DNA of 64,000 nt from JAGOVB01 sp964577365 (GTDB taxonomy: Bacteria > Patescibacteriota > Minisyncoccia > Phycocordibacterales > PALSA-1337): NCBI GenBank assembly GCA_964577365.1, contig CAZNYP010000001.1, forward strand, positions 1 through 64,000, in the 5' to 3' direction. The position numbers and the translations under genes are program-made. The notes under the pieces were generated by a model that was not told where the DNA came from, did no database searches, and saw only the letters and a list, made by a program, of their open reading frames with translations. Numbering within the stretch: the first letter of the stretch is position 1; the number at the start of each line of letters is the position of its first letter. Below are positions 1 to 7,478 of the stretch, piece by piece.

Positions 1-43
1 GAGATTTTAAGTCTCTCGTGTATACCAGTTCCACCACTCGGGC
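1..43 (-). tRNA. tRNA-Leu(UAA), 3' part outside window
   Basis: On the minus strand the sequence starts GCCCGAG at 43, runs through a D arm typical of class II tRNAs and reaches an anticodon loop CTTAAAA, giving anticodon UAA (leucine). The window edge cuts the molecule in the anticodon stem. Its 5' end lies 1 nt after the encoded CCA of the preceding tRNA-Cys, so the two must be cut from one precursor. Confidence 0.8.
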
Positions 44-44
44 A

Positions 45-121
45 TGGAGGCGTAGACCGGGATCGAACCGGTGCATAGCAGTTTTGCAGACCGCCGCGTT
101 GACCAACTTCGCCACTACGCC
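45..121 (-). tRNA. tRNA-Cys(GCA)
   Basis: A full cloverleaf can be folded on the minus strand. The acceptor stem is GGCGTAG/CTACGCC, the anticodon stem GCGGT/ACTGC holds loop CTGCAAA (anticodon GCA), and the T arm is ACCGG/CCGGT. The discriminator is U73, the expected identity base for tRNA-Cys, and CCA is encoded. Its 5' end is only 3 nt after the rbfA stop codon, so it is probably cotranscribed with rbfA and followed at once by tRNA-Leu. Confidence 0.93.
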
Positions 122-124
122 ATA

Positions 125-445
125 TTACTGTTGTGAAAGTTCATCGATGCGCTGTCGATTTTTCTCACCCCCATCGATCTCAAAATCGAAAAAGGGGATG
201 CGATTTATGCGAGAATGCTTTTGCACGTATTCTCGGAATTCACTGCGACTTCGTTTTGCAAAGTCGAGTGCAGCCTTTTCTTTTTCGATAGGGAGCACGG
301 TGAAAAAAATAGTTGCTTGAGTACCTTTGTTGCCGACAGACACATGGGTGACCGTGATGAGTGAAAGACGATTTGACTCGCGCTCGAGATACTCGGCAGC
401 TAGTCTGTGGATCTCGTCCTGGAGGCGATCATCTTTCTGGCTCAT
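125..445 (-). CDS. rbfA: Ribosome-binding factor A
   Basis: This 106-residue protein matches RbfA, a KH-like 30S maturation factor that binds the 17S/16S rRNA 5' region and is released before translation starts. The N-terminal helix (DRLQDEIHRLAAEYL) and the beta-strand ITVTHVSV are typical of the family, and length is near normal. It lies downstream of infB, the usual infB-rbfA order. The intergenic gap is 18 nt and contains its own -10 element TATAGT, 6 nt before the ATG, so it may be made both from infB read-through and from a leaderless promoter. tRNA-Cys starts 3 nt after its stop. Confidence 0.9.
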   Translation of the reverse strand: MSQKDDRLQDEIHRLAAEYLERESNRLSLITVTHVSVGNKGTQATIFFTVLPIEKEKAALDFAKRSRSEFREYVQKHSRINRIPFFDFEIDGGEKNRQRIDELSQQ

Positions 446-451
446 ATGGAT

Positions 452-457
452 ACTATA
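452..457 (-). promoter_or_regulatory. -10 box for rbfA (leaderless)
   Basis: TATAGT on the minus strand ends 6 nt before the rbfA ATG. Transcription would start at or next to the start codon. No clear -35 box is seen. Confidence 0.5.
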
Positions 458-463
458 CTGTGT

Positions 464-1951
464 TTAGGCTGTCTTTTCAACGACACGCACGCACTCTATC
501 TTGTCTCCCTGAGCGATTTCGGTTTTTGATTCGATCATCATACCGCATTCAAATCCCTCACGGACTTCGCTCTCTTTTACTTTCTGCACCTGGAGTTCAC
601 GGATTTTGCCCGTACCGATCACGGTATCTCGTCGTATGATGCGGACTTCGCTACCGAGGATGAGTGATCCTTCCTGAACTTTTCCACCAAGGATTTGTTT
701 GTCTTTTACTTTGCTAAATATAGCGAGGATCTTTGCACGACCAGTGATCTCCTCGACGTACTCTTTTGGAATCTTTGCAGTGAGTGTCTGGCGGAGGAAT
801 TCGATGAGCTCGTAAATGATCTTGTACTCTTTGTAGACGACGGTGGTGCGCTCGAGGAGTGATAAGGCTTTTGGATCAGGAGATACGTTGAACCCGATGA
901 GCATGATCTCTGGTCGGCTCTGAACGAGCTTTATATCGCTCTCATTTACTGCACCGATGCCGCTTGCTACTATTTTTATGACGACTTTGTCATGCTTTAT
1001 CTTTGCGAGTTCGTGCATGATGCCCTCCATACTACCCATGGCGTCAGCCTTTATGATGATAGGGATGATGACTTTGTTTTCGGTAGACTCTGTCGTGCGG
1101 GAAACTTTTTTCGATTCGAGTGCATATCGACGGACGATCTCCTCGGCTTCGCGTTTGTTATCAACTACTGAAAATACAGCGCCTACTGGAGGGAGTTTGT
1201 TCCAACCGATGATCTTTACCGGAGTAGAGAAGCTCGCTGTCTTTATGGCTTTTCCCAAAGTGTTCTCAAAGATACGAACGGGTGAAAAAGCATCTTCGGC
1301 GACGACATATGAGCCACTTTCGACTGTTCCGTCTTTTATGACGAGGGTAGCACTCATGCCTTTTTTTGTATCGAGATAGTTTTCGATGACGACACCTGTA
1401 CCGCTTTTCTTTTCATCTCCCTTGAGTTCCTGGAGATCTGCGGTGAGGACGATCATGTCGAGAAGCTCTGATATACCGGTACCATTGAGTGCTGAGATGG
1501 GCACCACAGAGATATCTCCTCCATATCCTTCGACATAGACTTCGTGCTCGGTCAGGTTTTGTTTTACTCGATCAATATTTGCTGATGGTTTATCGATCTT
1601 GTTCACTGCAACGATATAGGGGAGATTTGCCTCCTTTATACATTTTAGCGCTTCGAGAGTCTGAGGCTTTACTCCATCATCAGCAGCGACGACGAGTACT
1701 GCTACATCTGCTACTTTTGCTCCGCGAGCACGGATGCCAGCAAATGCCTCGTGACCTGGGGTATCGAGAAAGGTGATGCGGCCCTTTTTGCCCTCAGCGG
1801 TAGTGTGCTCTACCTCATAGGCACCGAGATGCTGGGTGATACCTCCTGCTTCGGTAGCGACGATATTTGTCTTTCGGATATAGTCAAGGAGCGTCGACTT
1901 TCCATGGTCGATGTGTCCCATGATGACTACTACTGGGGGGCGTTGTGACAT
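464..1951 (-). CDS. infB: Translation initiation factor IF-2
   Basis: IF-2 is the GTPase that places fMet-tRNA in the P site and joins the subunits. The G domain begins almost at residue 1: GHIDHGKSTLL (P loop), DTPGHEAF (G3) and NKID (G4) are all present, followed by the beta-barrel domains II and III and the C-terminal fMet-tRNA binding domain. At 495 residues it lacks the long N-terminal region found in most bacteria (often 700-900 residues in all), a reduced form common in CPR lineages. The ATG at 1951 is chosen because it directly precedes the G domain and has TATAGT 6 nt upstream. rbfA follows. Confidence 0.95.
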   Translation of the reverse strand: MSQRPPVVVIMGHIDHGKSTLLDYIRKTNIVATEAGGITQHLGAYEVEHTTAEGKKGRITFLDTPGHEAFAGIRARGAKVADVAVLVVAADDGVKPQTLEALKCIKEANLPYIVAVNKIDKPSANIDRVKQNLTEHEVYVEGYGGDISVVPISALNGTGISELLDMIVLTADLQELKGDEKKSGTGVVIENYLDTKKGMSATLVIKDGTVESGSYVVAEDAFSPVRIFENTLGKAIKTASFSTPVKIIGWNKLPPVGAVFSVVDNKREAEEIVRRYALESKKVSRTTESTENKVIIPIIIKADAMGSMEGIMHELAKIKHDKVVIKIVASGIGAVNESDIKLVQSRPEIMLIGFNVSPDPKALSLLERTTVVYKEYKIIYELIEFLRQTLTAKIPKEYVEEITGRAKILAIFSKVKDKQILGGKVQEGSLILGSEVRIIRRDTVIGTGKIRELQVQKVKESEVREGFECGMMIESKTEIAQGDKIECVRVVEKTA

Positions 1952-1957
1952 TTGGCC

Positions 1958-1963
1958 ACTATA
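1958..1963 (-). promoter_or_regulatory. -10 box for infB (leaderless)
   Basis: The minus strand reads TCTGGTATAGT, then 6 nt, then ATG. The TGG before the hexamer fits an extended -10. The same TTCTGGTATAGT string precedes dnaJ. Confidence 0.55.
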
Positions 1964-1975
1964 CCAGAAAAATGG

Positions 1976-2443
1976 CTATCTGCCAATGTTTTTGCGGGCT
2001 TCGAGTAGAGTATTTTTTTCTTCCTCTGAAAGCTCGAATTCTGATGTGAGTTTTTTTATCGGTTTAGAAAAAATACTGACATGTTCGCGAGAGTACATAC
2101 TGGAGATGACGACACCGTCACCCTCTTCGTTTATAAATGTCGTAGAGAAACTCTGGTTGCCTCCACCACCAGTTCCTTTGAACGGATTGAAACGAATGGT
2201 CGCAACACCTTGAATACTGCGTCTGAGGCGCACCTCGACGGTTTTGAGGTATGTTTCGAGCTCGGTACGGAAACTCTCCAGCTCTTTTGCACGAGCATTG
2301 AGATCGACGAGGCTGTCATCGATATTGGTCGATGACTTTGAGACGAGGAATTTTTTCATTTTATACTCGAGACGTATGACAAGGATGGCAAGTATCACGA
2401 TACAGCCGACGAGTACCAATATGAGGATTGTGGCGGGGGTCAT
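1976..2443 (-). CDS. DUF4446 family membrane-anchored protein
   Basis: The 155-residue protein has one N-terminal membrane segment (about residues 4-24, ILILVLVGCIVILAILVI), a short coiled coil rich in L and E, and a C-terminal domain with the DUF4446 pattern: IRFNPF near the start, then GDGVVISSMYSRE and KPI. The function of the family is not established. I choose the ATG at 2443 over an upstream TTG because a TATACT -10 box sits 7 nt before it. It is transcribed divergently from the cysteine desulfurase gene from a shared palindromic promoter. Confidence 0.8.
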   Translation of the reverse strand: MTPATILILVLVGCIVILAILVIRLEYKMKKFLVSKSSTNIDDSLVDLNARAKELESFRTELETYLKTVEVRLRRSIQGVATIRFNPFKGTGGGGNQSFSTTFINEEGDGVVISSMYSREHVSIFSKPIKKLTSEFELSEEEKNTLLEARKNIGR

Positions 2444-2447
2444 ATAG

Positions 2448-2479
2448 TTGAGTATAAAGCACAATCGTCGTATACTCAA
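2448..2479. promoter_or_regulatory. Palindromic divergent promoter
   Basis: TTGAGTATA at 2448-2456 is the exact inverse of TATACTCAA at 2471-2479. On each strand TTGAGT (-35) is followed after 17 nt by TATACT (-10), so the -35 of one promoter overlaps the -10 of the other. The starts are GTG at 2483 (plus, 6 nt after the -10) and ATG at 2443 (minus, 7 nt after). Both mRNAs are predicted leaderless. Confidence 0.65.
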
Positions 2480-2482
2480 ACA

Positions 2483-3505
2483 GTGAATATCTTCACCAAA
2501 AAACCCATATATTTGGACTATGCAGCTCTCACCCCGATCGATCCTGAGGTGCAGGAGTATATGAATGAGCTCTACGATGTGTCGGTGGGGAATCCCTCGT
2601 CACTCCATTCGTTTGGTGTGAAGGCCAAAAAAGTTCTCGAAGAAAGTCGCAAACAGGTAGCGGCATGTATCAATGCGCATCCTGATGAGATTTTCTTTAC
2701 AAGCTCTGCGACTGAGGCAAATCGTATCGCTCTCTCTGCTGGGTCACGCGTGCTCACGAGTCCTATCGAGCATTCGTCTATCTTTGAATATGCAAAAGAT
2801 CCTACTTTTTTTGAAATAGAAAAAAGTGGCAGAGTCATCGTCCCAAAAAGTATCCCTGAACACACCGATCTCATTTCGCTCCAGTGGGTGAACAATGAAA
2901 TAGGAACGATCCAGCCCGTATATGAAGTGGGGAATTTGGCAAAAGAAAAAAATATCCTCTACCATATCGATGCGAGCCAGGCGCCGATCACCCAGGAAAT
3001 CGATATGCAAAAAGTAAAAGCAAATTTCCTCACTCTTGGTGGCAACAAAATCTATGGCCCACGCGGAGTAGGAGTACTATATATACGTCGCGGCACCGCA
3101 TTTACCATGCCGCACCAGGGCACTCCAAATATCCCAGCTATCGGCGGTTTTGCTCTCGCGCTCACAAAGATCACAAAAAACAGAGAGAAAAATGTAACAC
3201 ACCTCAAAAAATTAAATAGTTTTTTCTCCTTCACTGCGAACGGAGACCGTCGTTCGTCTCATATTTTAAATGTCACTTTTCCAAATGTGGACGCCGAATA
3301 TCTAGTTTTGCAACTTGATGCAAAGGGAATAGCAGTATCCACAAAGAGCTCGTGTCTGCGTGATGAGGAGGAGTCGTATGTGTTGAAAGCGATAGGAGTA
3401 AATTCTAAAGAGACGATCCGCTTTTCTTTTGGAGCTCAGACAACGGAAAGGGACATTAAGCAGCTTATGCAGGCTCTAAGGCAGTTAGGCGTGCTTCGTG
3501 GTTAG
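2483..3505 (+). CDS. Cysteine desulfurase (NifS/IscS-like, class V aminotransferase)
   Basis: A 340-residue PLP enzyme that takes sulfur from cysteine for Fe-S clusters or tRNA thiolation. Visible marks are the opening YLDYAALTP, His97 (IEHSSI), the PLP-contact Asp163 (HIDASQ), the Schiff-base lysine K189 in LGGNKIYGPRG and a catalytic loop with Cys291 in STKSSCLRDEEESYVL. It is shorter than typical IscS (about 400 residues). The start is GTG at 2483, 6 nt after TATACT. No scaffold protein or tRNA thiolase gene is adjacent. Its last 41 nt overlap the convergent coiled-coil gene. Confidence 0.88.
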   Translation: MNIFTKKPIYLDYAALTPIDPEVQEYMNELYDVSVGNPSSLHSFGVKAKKVLEESRKQVAACINAHPDEIFFTSSATEANRIALSAGSRVLTSPIEHSSIFEYAKDPTFFEIEKSGRVIVPKSIPEHTDLISLQWVNNEIGTIQPVYEVGNLAKEKNILYHIDASQAPITQEIDMQKVKANFLTLGGNKIYGPRGVGVLYIRRGTAFTMPHQGTPNIPAIGGFALALTKITKNREKNVTHLKKLNSFFSFTANGDRRSSHILNVTFPNVDAEYLVLQLDAKGIAVSTKSSCLRDEEESYVLKAIGVNSKETIRFSFGAQTTERDIKQLMQALRQLGVLRG

Positions 3506-3749
3506 AAAAGGTTTTTCGGCTGGAGTCGAGGATGTCACTAAGGTCGACTTCTATATCTCCCATACGATTTTCAAGACTATCCATTCTGACTTCTAATTTG
3601 TCCATTCGCATTTCAAGCTTATCCATACGGATCTCAAGACGGTCCATGCGTATTTCCAACATATCAACCTTTTTCTCAAGTCTCTCGATTTTAGTACCGA
3701 GATTTAGGACTTCTTTATATATAACTTCTAATGTAATTTCCTGATTCAT
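3465..3749 (-). CDS. Small heptad-repeat coiled-coil protein
   Basis: A 94-residue protein of unknown function. Residues about 20-70 are a near-perfect coiled coil built of repeated seven-residue units of the type MDKLEIR or MDRLEMR. The matching DNA shows imperfect 21-bp repeats at about 3560-3670. The ATG at 3749 is chosen because a TATAAT box lies 13 nt upstream and the longer reading adds an unlikely N-terminus. It is cytoplasmic by sequence, with no signal or membrane segment. Its 3' end overlaps the convergent cysteine desulfurase by 41 nt. Such proteins are frequent in CPR genomes, but the role is unknown. Confidence 0.65.
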   Translation of the reverse strand: MNQEITLEVIYKEVLNLGTKIERLEKKVDMLEIRMDRLEIRMDKLEMRMDKLEVRMDSLENRMGDIEVDLSDILDSSRKTFSNHEARLTALEPA

Positions 3750-3852
3750 GTTTATTTCTTTAATTATAATATGTAAGTATATAAAAATGGAGATAACATT
3801 CTGATAACATTTAACGCTTTTTTCGAGTATTTTTACCAAAACTGGGGAAAAG

Positions 3853-3881
3853 TTGTGGGCAAACTCGTTTTATGAGATGAT
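3853..3881 (+). promoter_or_regulatory. Putative promoter of the HtrA-like gene
   Basis: TTGTGG and GATGAT are separated by 17 nt, and the ATG at 3888 follows after 6 nt. The hexamers are weak, so this is tentative. Confidence 0.3.
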
Positions 3882-3887
3882 TATTAC

Positions 3888-4565
3888 ATGGAAGACCTTT
3901 CTAAACAGCAAATCATACTGGTAGCACTTCTCGTGAGCTTTGTGACATCTATCGCCACAGGAATTATCACCGTATCATATATGGACCAAGCGCCACAGAC
4001 ATTCACTCAGACAGTGAATCGGGTAGTCGAGCGCACCATCGAGCGCGTAGTGCCTGACGCATCGCTCATAAAAGCGGTAGAACCACAGATCATCACGCTC
4101 GAGGATCAGGTAGCAACGGTTGCAGAGATGGGGCAGCAGAATATAGCAAAAATATATACCGAAGACGACACCCTCGTCGCGATAGGAGCAGTCATATCAA
4201 AAGAAGGCAAAGTCGTGACGTCGGTACCAACAGGCAAGTATAAAATAGTGTATTCTGATAGTACATCAGCTACCACTCAAAACGTGAATGCCACTGGCAC
4301 GCTCACTCTCATTCCAAACGAAGCAAAGACGACAAAGTTCGCCCCACTATCTATCGGGAAAAATATAAAACCAGGCAAGACAGTGGTCCTCGTCGGAGGA
4401 AAAGAGGGGAGCGAAGTCTTTACCGGTATCATCCAGGCAAATTCTACCACCACAGGCCTCGTCCTTAGCACACCACACCAGACCCTAAATGGAGCGTTCT
4501 TTCTAGACTTGACAGGGGAGGTTTTGGGTATCAATATAAATAATACATATGCCCCCATTAAATAG
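3888..4565 (+). CDS. Membrane-anchored HtrA-like pseudoprotease
   Basis: This 225-residue protein has one membrane segment at about residues 9-30 and then an exported domain. Three stretches resemble the trypsin-like fold of HtrA/DegP: GAVISKEGKVVTS (HtrA: GxVIxxxGxIxTxxHV), PLSIGKNIKPGKTVVLVGG, and LNGAFFLDLTGEVLGIN (HtrA: NSGGPLxNxxGEVIGIN). The catalytic His, Asp and Ser positions are all replaced, so I infer an inactive binding or scaffold domain; no PDZ domain follows. The 3' end overlaps clpB by 17 nt, which suggests translational coupling with the disaggregase. Confidence 0.6.
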   Translation: MEDLSKQQIILVALLVSFVTSIATGIITVSYMDQAPQTFTQTVNRVVERTIERVVPDASLIKAVEPQIITLEDQVATVAEMGQQNIAKIYTEDDTLVAIGAVISKEGKVVTSVPTGKYKIVYSDSTSATTQNVNATGTLTLIPNEAKTTKFAPLSIGKNIKPGKTVVLVGGKEGSEVFTGIIQANSTTTGLVLSTPHQTLNGAFFLDLTGEVLGININNTYAPIK

Positions 4566-7212
4566 TTTTACAGCCAAAGCAAAAGAAGCCATCCGCCGAG
4601 CCCATGAGCTCGCTATTGAACGTGGTCAGAACCATGTAAACCCAGCCCACCTCCTCTGTGCCCTCATCCTGCAGGAAGAGTCTATGGTGACCTCTATCCT
4701 CGACAAACTCGAGGTAGATACCGGCACGCTCACTGACATCATCCTCGAAAGCATCGAGGCTCCAGAGGGTGGCCAGGTCCTCTCTCCGTCATATCAGATA
4801 TACCTCACTCCCGAGCTCGCACAGATTCTCGAAGGAGCAGGAAAAATAGCTGCGTCACTAAAGGATGAATTTGTCTCGACCGAGCACCTCTTTATCGCGA
4901 CCATCGAGATCCAGTCTCCGGCACGCGAGATCGTCGCTCGATTTAAAATAAAAAAAGAAGACGTCCTCCGAGTACTCGAGGAGCTCCGCACCTCTGGTGA
5001 AAAAGAAGGTGAGAAGCCAAAGAAAATGCGAGCGCTCAACAAATATACTCGCAGTCTGACCAAGCTCGCAAAAGAAAACAAACTCGACCCAGTCATCGGC
5101 CGAGATAGTGAGATCTTGCGCGTCATCCAGATCCTCTCACGACGTACCAAAAACAATCCGATTTTGATCGGTGAGGCTGGTGTAGGGAAAACTGCGATCG
5201 CCGAAGGACTCGCACTCCGCATCGCACAGGGCGATGTACCAGAGTCACTCAAAGACAAGGACCTCGTCTCGCTCGACCTCGGTTCGCTCATCGCTGGTAC
5301 AAAGTATCGCGGAGAGTTCGAGGAGCGTCTCAAAAATATTCTCAAAGAAATCGAACGCTCAGAAGGCAAGATCATTCTCTTTATCGATGAGATCCACACC
5401 CTCGTGGGTGCAGGAGCGTCCGAAGGCTCGATGGATGCATCAAACATGTTAAAACCTGCTCTCGCTCGTGGCGAGCTCCGTGCGATCGGCGCAACCACAC
5501 TAAAGGAATACCAAAAGCACATCGAAAAGGATCCGGCGCTCTCACGTCGTTTTCAGCCAGTATATGTAAATGAACCAAGCGAAGAAGACGCGATCGCAAT
5601 ACTCCGTGGTCTCAAAGAAAAATACGAGCTGTATCACGGCGTACATATCACCGACGATGCGATCATTGCTGCGGTAAACCTCTCGAGCCGCTATATCTCT
5701 GACCGATTCCTCCCTGACAAAGTAGTCGACCTCGTCGATGAGGCTGCATCTGCGCTCAAAATCTCACTGGAGAACATGCCACCACAGCTCGAAGAAACTC
5801 GTCGCAAAGTGATGCGTCTCGAGATCGAACGCGAAGCGCTCAAAAAAGAAACCAGCAAAGAGGCCAAGAGTCGCATCGCCGCGATCGAGGAAGCCATCGC
5901 AAATCACAAAGAGTCTACAAACGAGCTTGAGCTCAAATGGAAAAATGAAAAAGAAACCATTACCGAGATAAAGCGTATAAAGAAAGAACTCGAGACACTC
6001 CGTCTCGAAGCGGATGCCGCAGAGGCTCGTGCTGATCTCGCAAAAGCCGCTGAAATGCGATATGGAAAGATCCCTGCGCTCGAGAAGGAACTCGATACAA
6101 AGAGCAAGCGTCTAAAAAAGCTCCAGATGTCACGACGGATCCTAAAGGAGGAGATCACCGAACAAGACATCGCTGATGTTGTGTCTCGATGGACCGGTAT
6201 CCCAGTATCACGCATGCTCGAGGAAGAGGCGAGCAAGGTGGCACGCATGGAAGAGACCCTGCACAAGCGCATCGTTGGCCAAAACGAAGCGGTCCAAAAG
6301 ATCGCTGATACGATCAAGCGTTCTCGCGCTGGTATCGCAGATCCAAACCGTCCGATCGGTTCATTTATATTCCTCGGACCTACAGGTGTCGGTAAAACCG
6401 AGCTCACCAAGGCGCTTGCAGAGTTCCTTTTCAACGATGACAAAGCACTCATCCGTGTTGACATGTCAGAGTTCATGGAAAAGCACTCAGTCGCAAAGCT
6501 CATCGGTGCACCTCCGGGATATGTAGGGTTTGACGATGCGGGAGGTCTCACTGAGACCGTGCGTCACCGCCCATACTCAGTTATTCTTTTTGATGAGATA
6601 GAAAAAGCTCATCCGGATGTGTTTAACGTGCTCCTCCAGGTTCTCGACAATGGACGTCTCACTGATTCAAAGGGAAGAGTAGTGAATTTCAAAAACACGG
6701 TCATCATTATGACCTCAAATATCGGCGCTCAGTATATCGAGCGCATGGAAAAACTTGGCTTTAAATCAGCCGAGACTGCTGAAAAGACAAACTATACCGA
6801 GATGAAAGATCGTGTGATGAATAGTCTCAAGGACTACTTCCGTCCAGAATTTTTGAATCGCATCGATGACATCATCGTCTTTGATATCCTTTCTCCAGAG
6901 TCTATCGCCGAGATCGTAAAGCTTCAGGTGGATATGGTAAAGGGAAGACTCAAGGCAAAAGACATCAATCTCGAGGTCTCTGATGAAGTTCTCAGGTATT
7001 TATCAAAAGAAGGGTACAATCCACACTTTGGTGCGCGACCACTCAAGCGTCTCATCCAAAACAAGATCCTCACGCCGATCGCTTCACTCATGATTTCAAA
7101 GGGTGTCGTCAAAGACGGCTATGTGTATGTGACGATGAAAGGGGAGGAGTTCGTGTTTGATGTAAAAAAGAAGAAAAGAGAGATGCGTGTCGGAGTCCTT
7201 GAGCATGCATAA
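4549..7212 (+). CDS. clpB: ClpB/ClpC-type AAA+ ATPase
   Basis: An 887-residue two-ring Hsp100 ATPase that unfolds or disaggregates proteins. Order: Clp N domain (1-145), first AAA with Walker A GEAGVGKT (208-215) and FIDEIHTL, a long coiled-coil middle domain (about 415-540) as in ClpB, second AAA with GPTGVGKT near 610 and FDEIEKAH, and the C-terminal small domain ending ARPLKRLIQ. The middle domain argues for ClpB. However, the loop at 736-738 is LGF, in the position where ClpA and ClpC carry their ClpP-docking tripeptide, so a protease-coupled role is possible. It overlaps the upstream HtrA-like gene. Confidence 0.85.
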   Translation: MPPLNSFTAKAKEAIRRAHELAIERGQNHVNPAHLLCALILQEESMVTSILDKLEVDTGTLTDIILESIEAPEGGQVLSPSYQIYLTPELAQILEGAGKIAASLKDEFVSTEHLFIATIEIQSPAREIVARFKIKKEDVLRVLEELRTSGEKEGEKPKKMRALNKYTRSLTKLAKENKLDPVIGRDSEILRVIQILSRRTKNNPILIGEAGVGKTAIAEGLALRIAQGDVPESLKDKDLVSLDLGSLIAGTKYRGEFEERLKNILKEIERSEGKIILFIDEIHTLVGAGASEGSMDASNMLKPALARGELRAIGATTLKEYQKHIEKDPALSRRFQPVYVNEPSEEDAIAILRGLKEKYELYHGVHITDDAIIAAVNLSSRYISDRFLPDKVVDLVDEAASALKISLENMPPQLEETRRKVMRLEIEREALKKETSKEAKSRIAAIEEAIANHKESTNELELKWKNEKETITEIKRIKKELETLRLEADAAEARADLAKAAEMRYGKIPALEKELDTKSKRLKKLQMSRRILKEEITEQDIADVVSRWTGIPVSRMLEEEASKVARMEETLHKRIVGQNEAVQKIADTIKRSRAGIADPNRPIGSFIFLGPTGVGKTELTKALAEFLFNDDKALIRVDMSEFMEKHSVAKLIGAPPGYVGFDDAGGLTETVRHRPYSVILFDEIEKAHPDVFNVLLQVLDNGRLTDSKGRVVNFKNTVIIMTSNIGAQYIERMEKLGFKSAETAEKTNYTEMKDRVMNSLKDYFRPEFLNRIDDIIVFDILSPESIAEIVKLQVDMVKGRLKAKDINLEVSDEVLRYLSKEGYNPHFGARPLKRLIQNKILTPIASLMISKGVVKDGYVYVTMKGEEFVFDVKKKKREMRVGVLEHA

Positions 7213-7235
7213 ATAATCGTGTATGATAGGGCAAC

Positions 7236-7318
7236 GCGCAGGTGGTAGAGCGGTCAATTACAACAGACTGTAAATCTGTCGCCTTCGGGCTTCGGGGGTT
7301 CAAATCCCTCCCTGCGCA
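7236..7318 (+). tRNA. tRNA-Tyr(GUA)
   Basis: The acceptor stem is GCGCAGG/CCTGCGC. The anticodon arm CAGA-CTGTAAA-TCTG gives GUA. A long variable arm (GTCGCCTTCGGGC region) makes it class II, as expected for bacterial tRNA-Tyr. The discriminator is A and CCA is not encoded. A terminator follows 22 nt downstream. Confidence 0.93.
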
Positions 7319-7340
7319 CAGATAATAGACAAAAAGAAAA

Positions 7341-7363
7341 GAGCGGCTAACCGCTCTCTTTTT
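7341..7363 (+). terminator. Terminator after tRNA-Tyr
   Basis: GAGCGG-CTAA-CCGCTC followed by TCTTTTT. It ends the clpB/tRNA-Tyr transcript. Confidence 0.85.
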
Positions 7364-7375
7364 GTTGTCCTGTAT

Positions 7376-7404
7376 TTGACATTATTTATATAGTGTGCTA
7401 GAAC
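7376..7404 (+). promoter_or_regulatory. Promoter of the 7479 secreted protein gene
   Basis: TTGACA, 17-nt spacer, TAGAAC, with TGC before the -10. The A/T-rich spacer ends in GTGTGC. The layout closely resembles the promoters at 8204 and 62494. Confidence 0.7.
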
Positions 7405-7457
7405 TACGAAGGCTCTTTTTTTGCTATGCACGTGTGTGCACAGCGGAGTCCTTCGTA
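7405..7457 (+). promoter_or_regulatory. Long hairpin in the 5' leader
   Basis: TACGAAGG (7405-7412) pairs with CCTTCGTA (7450-7457). Inside, CTC/GAG and GCT-TGCAC/GTGCA-AGC pair again around a run of seven T. The structure starts at the predicted transcription start and ends 21 nt before the ATG. A role in stability or translation control is possible but unproved. Confidence 0.5.
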
Positions 7458-7478
7458 AATTGCAGTGTTTATCACACC

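Noticed and set aside
3540..3680. Regularly spaced repeats that resemble a CRISPR or satellite array
   Set aside because: The period is 21 bp with no unique spacers and corresponds exactly to protein heptads of a coiled coil.
4509..4548. TTGACA near the clpB start as a clpB promoter
   Set aside because: The only AT-rich -10 candidate is about 20 nt away, and the sequence lies inside the coding end of the HtrA-like gene; overlap points to cotranscription.
4794..6551. Long open frames antisense to clpB (about 240 and 215 codons)
   Set aside because: They mirror the codon pattern of a strongly conserved AAA+ gene, have Ser/Arg-rich composition without any domain, and have no promoter.
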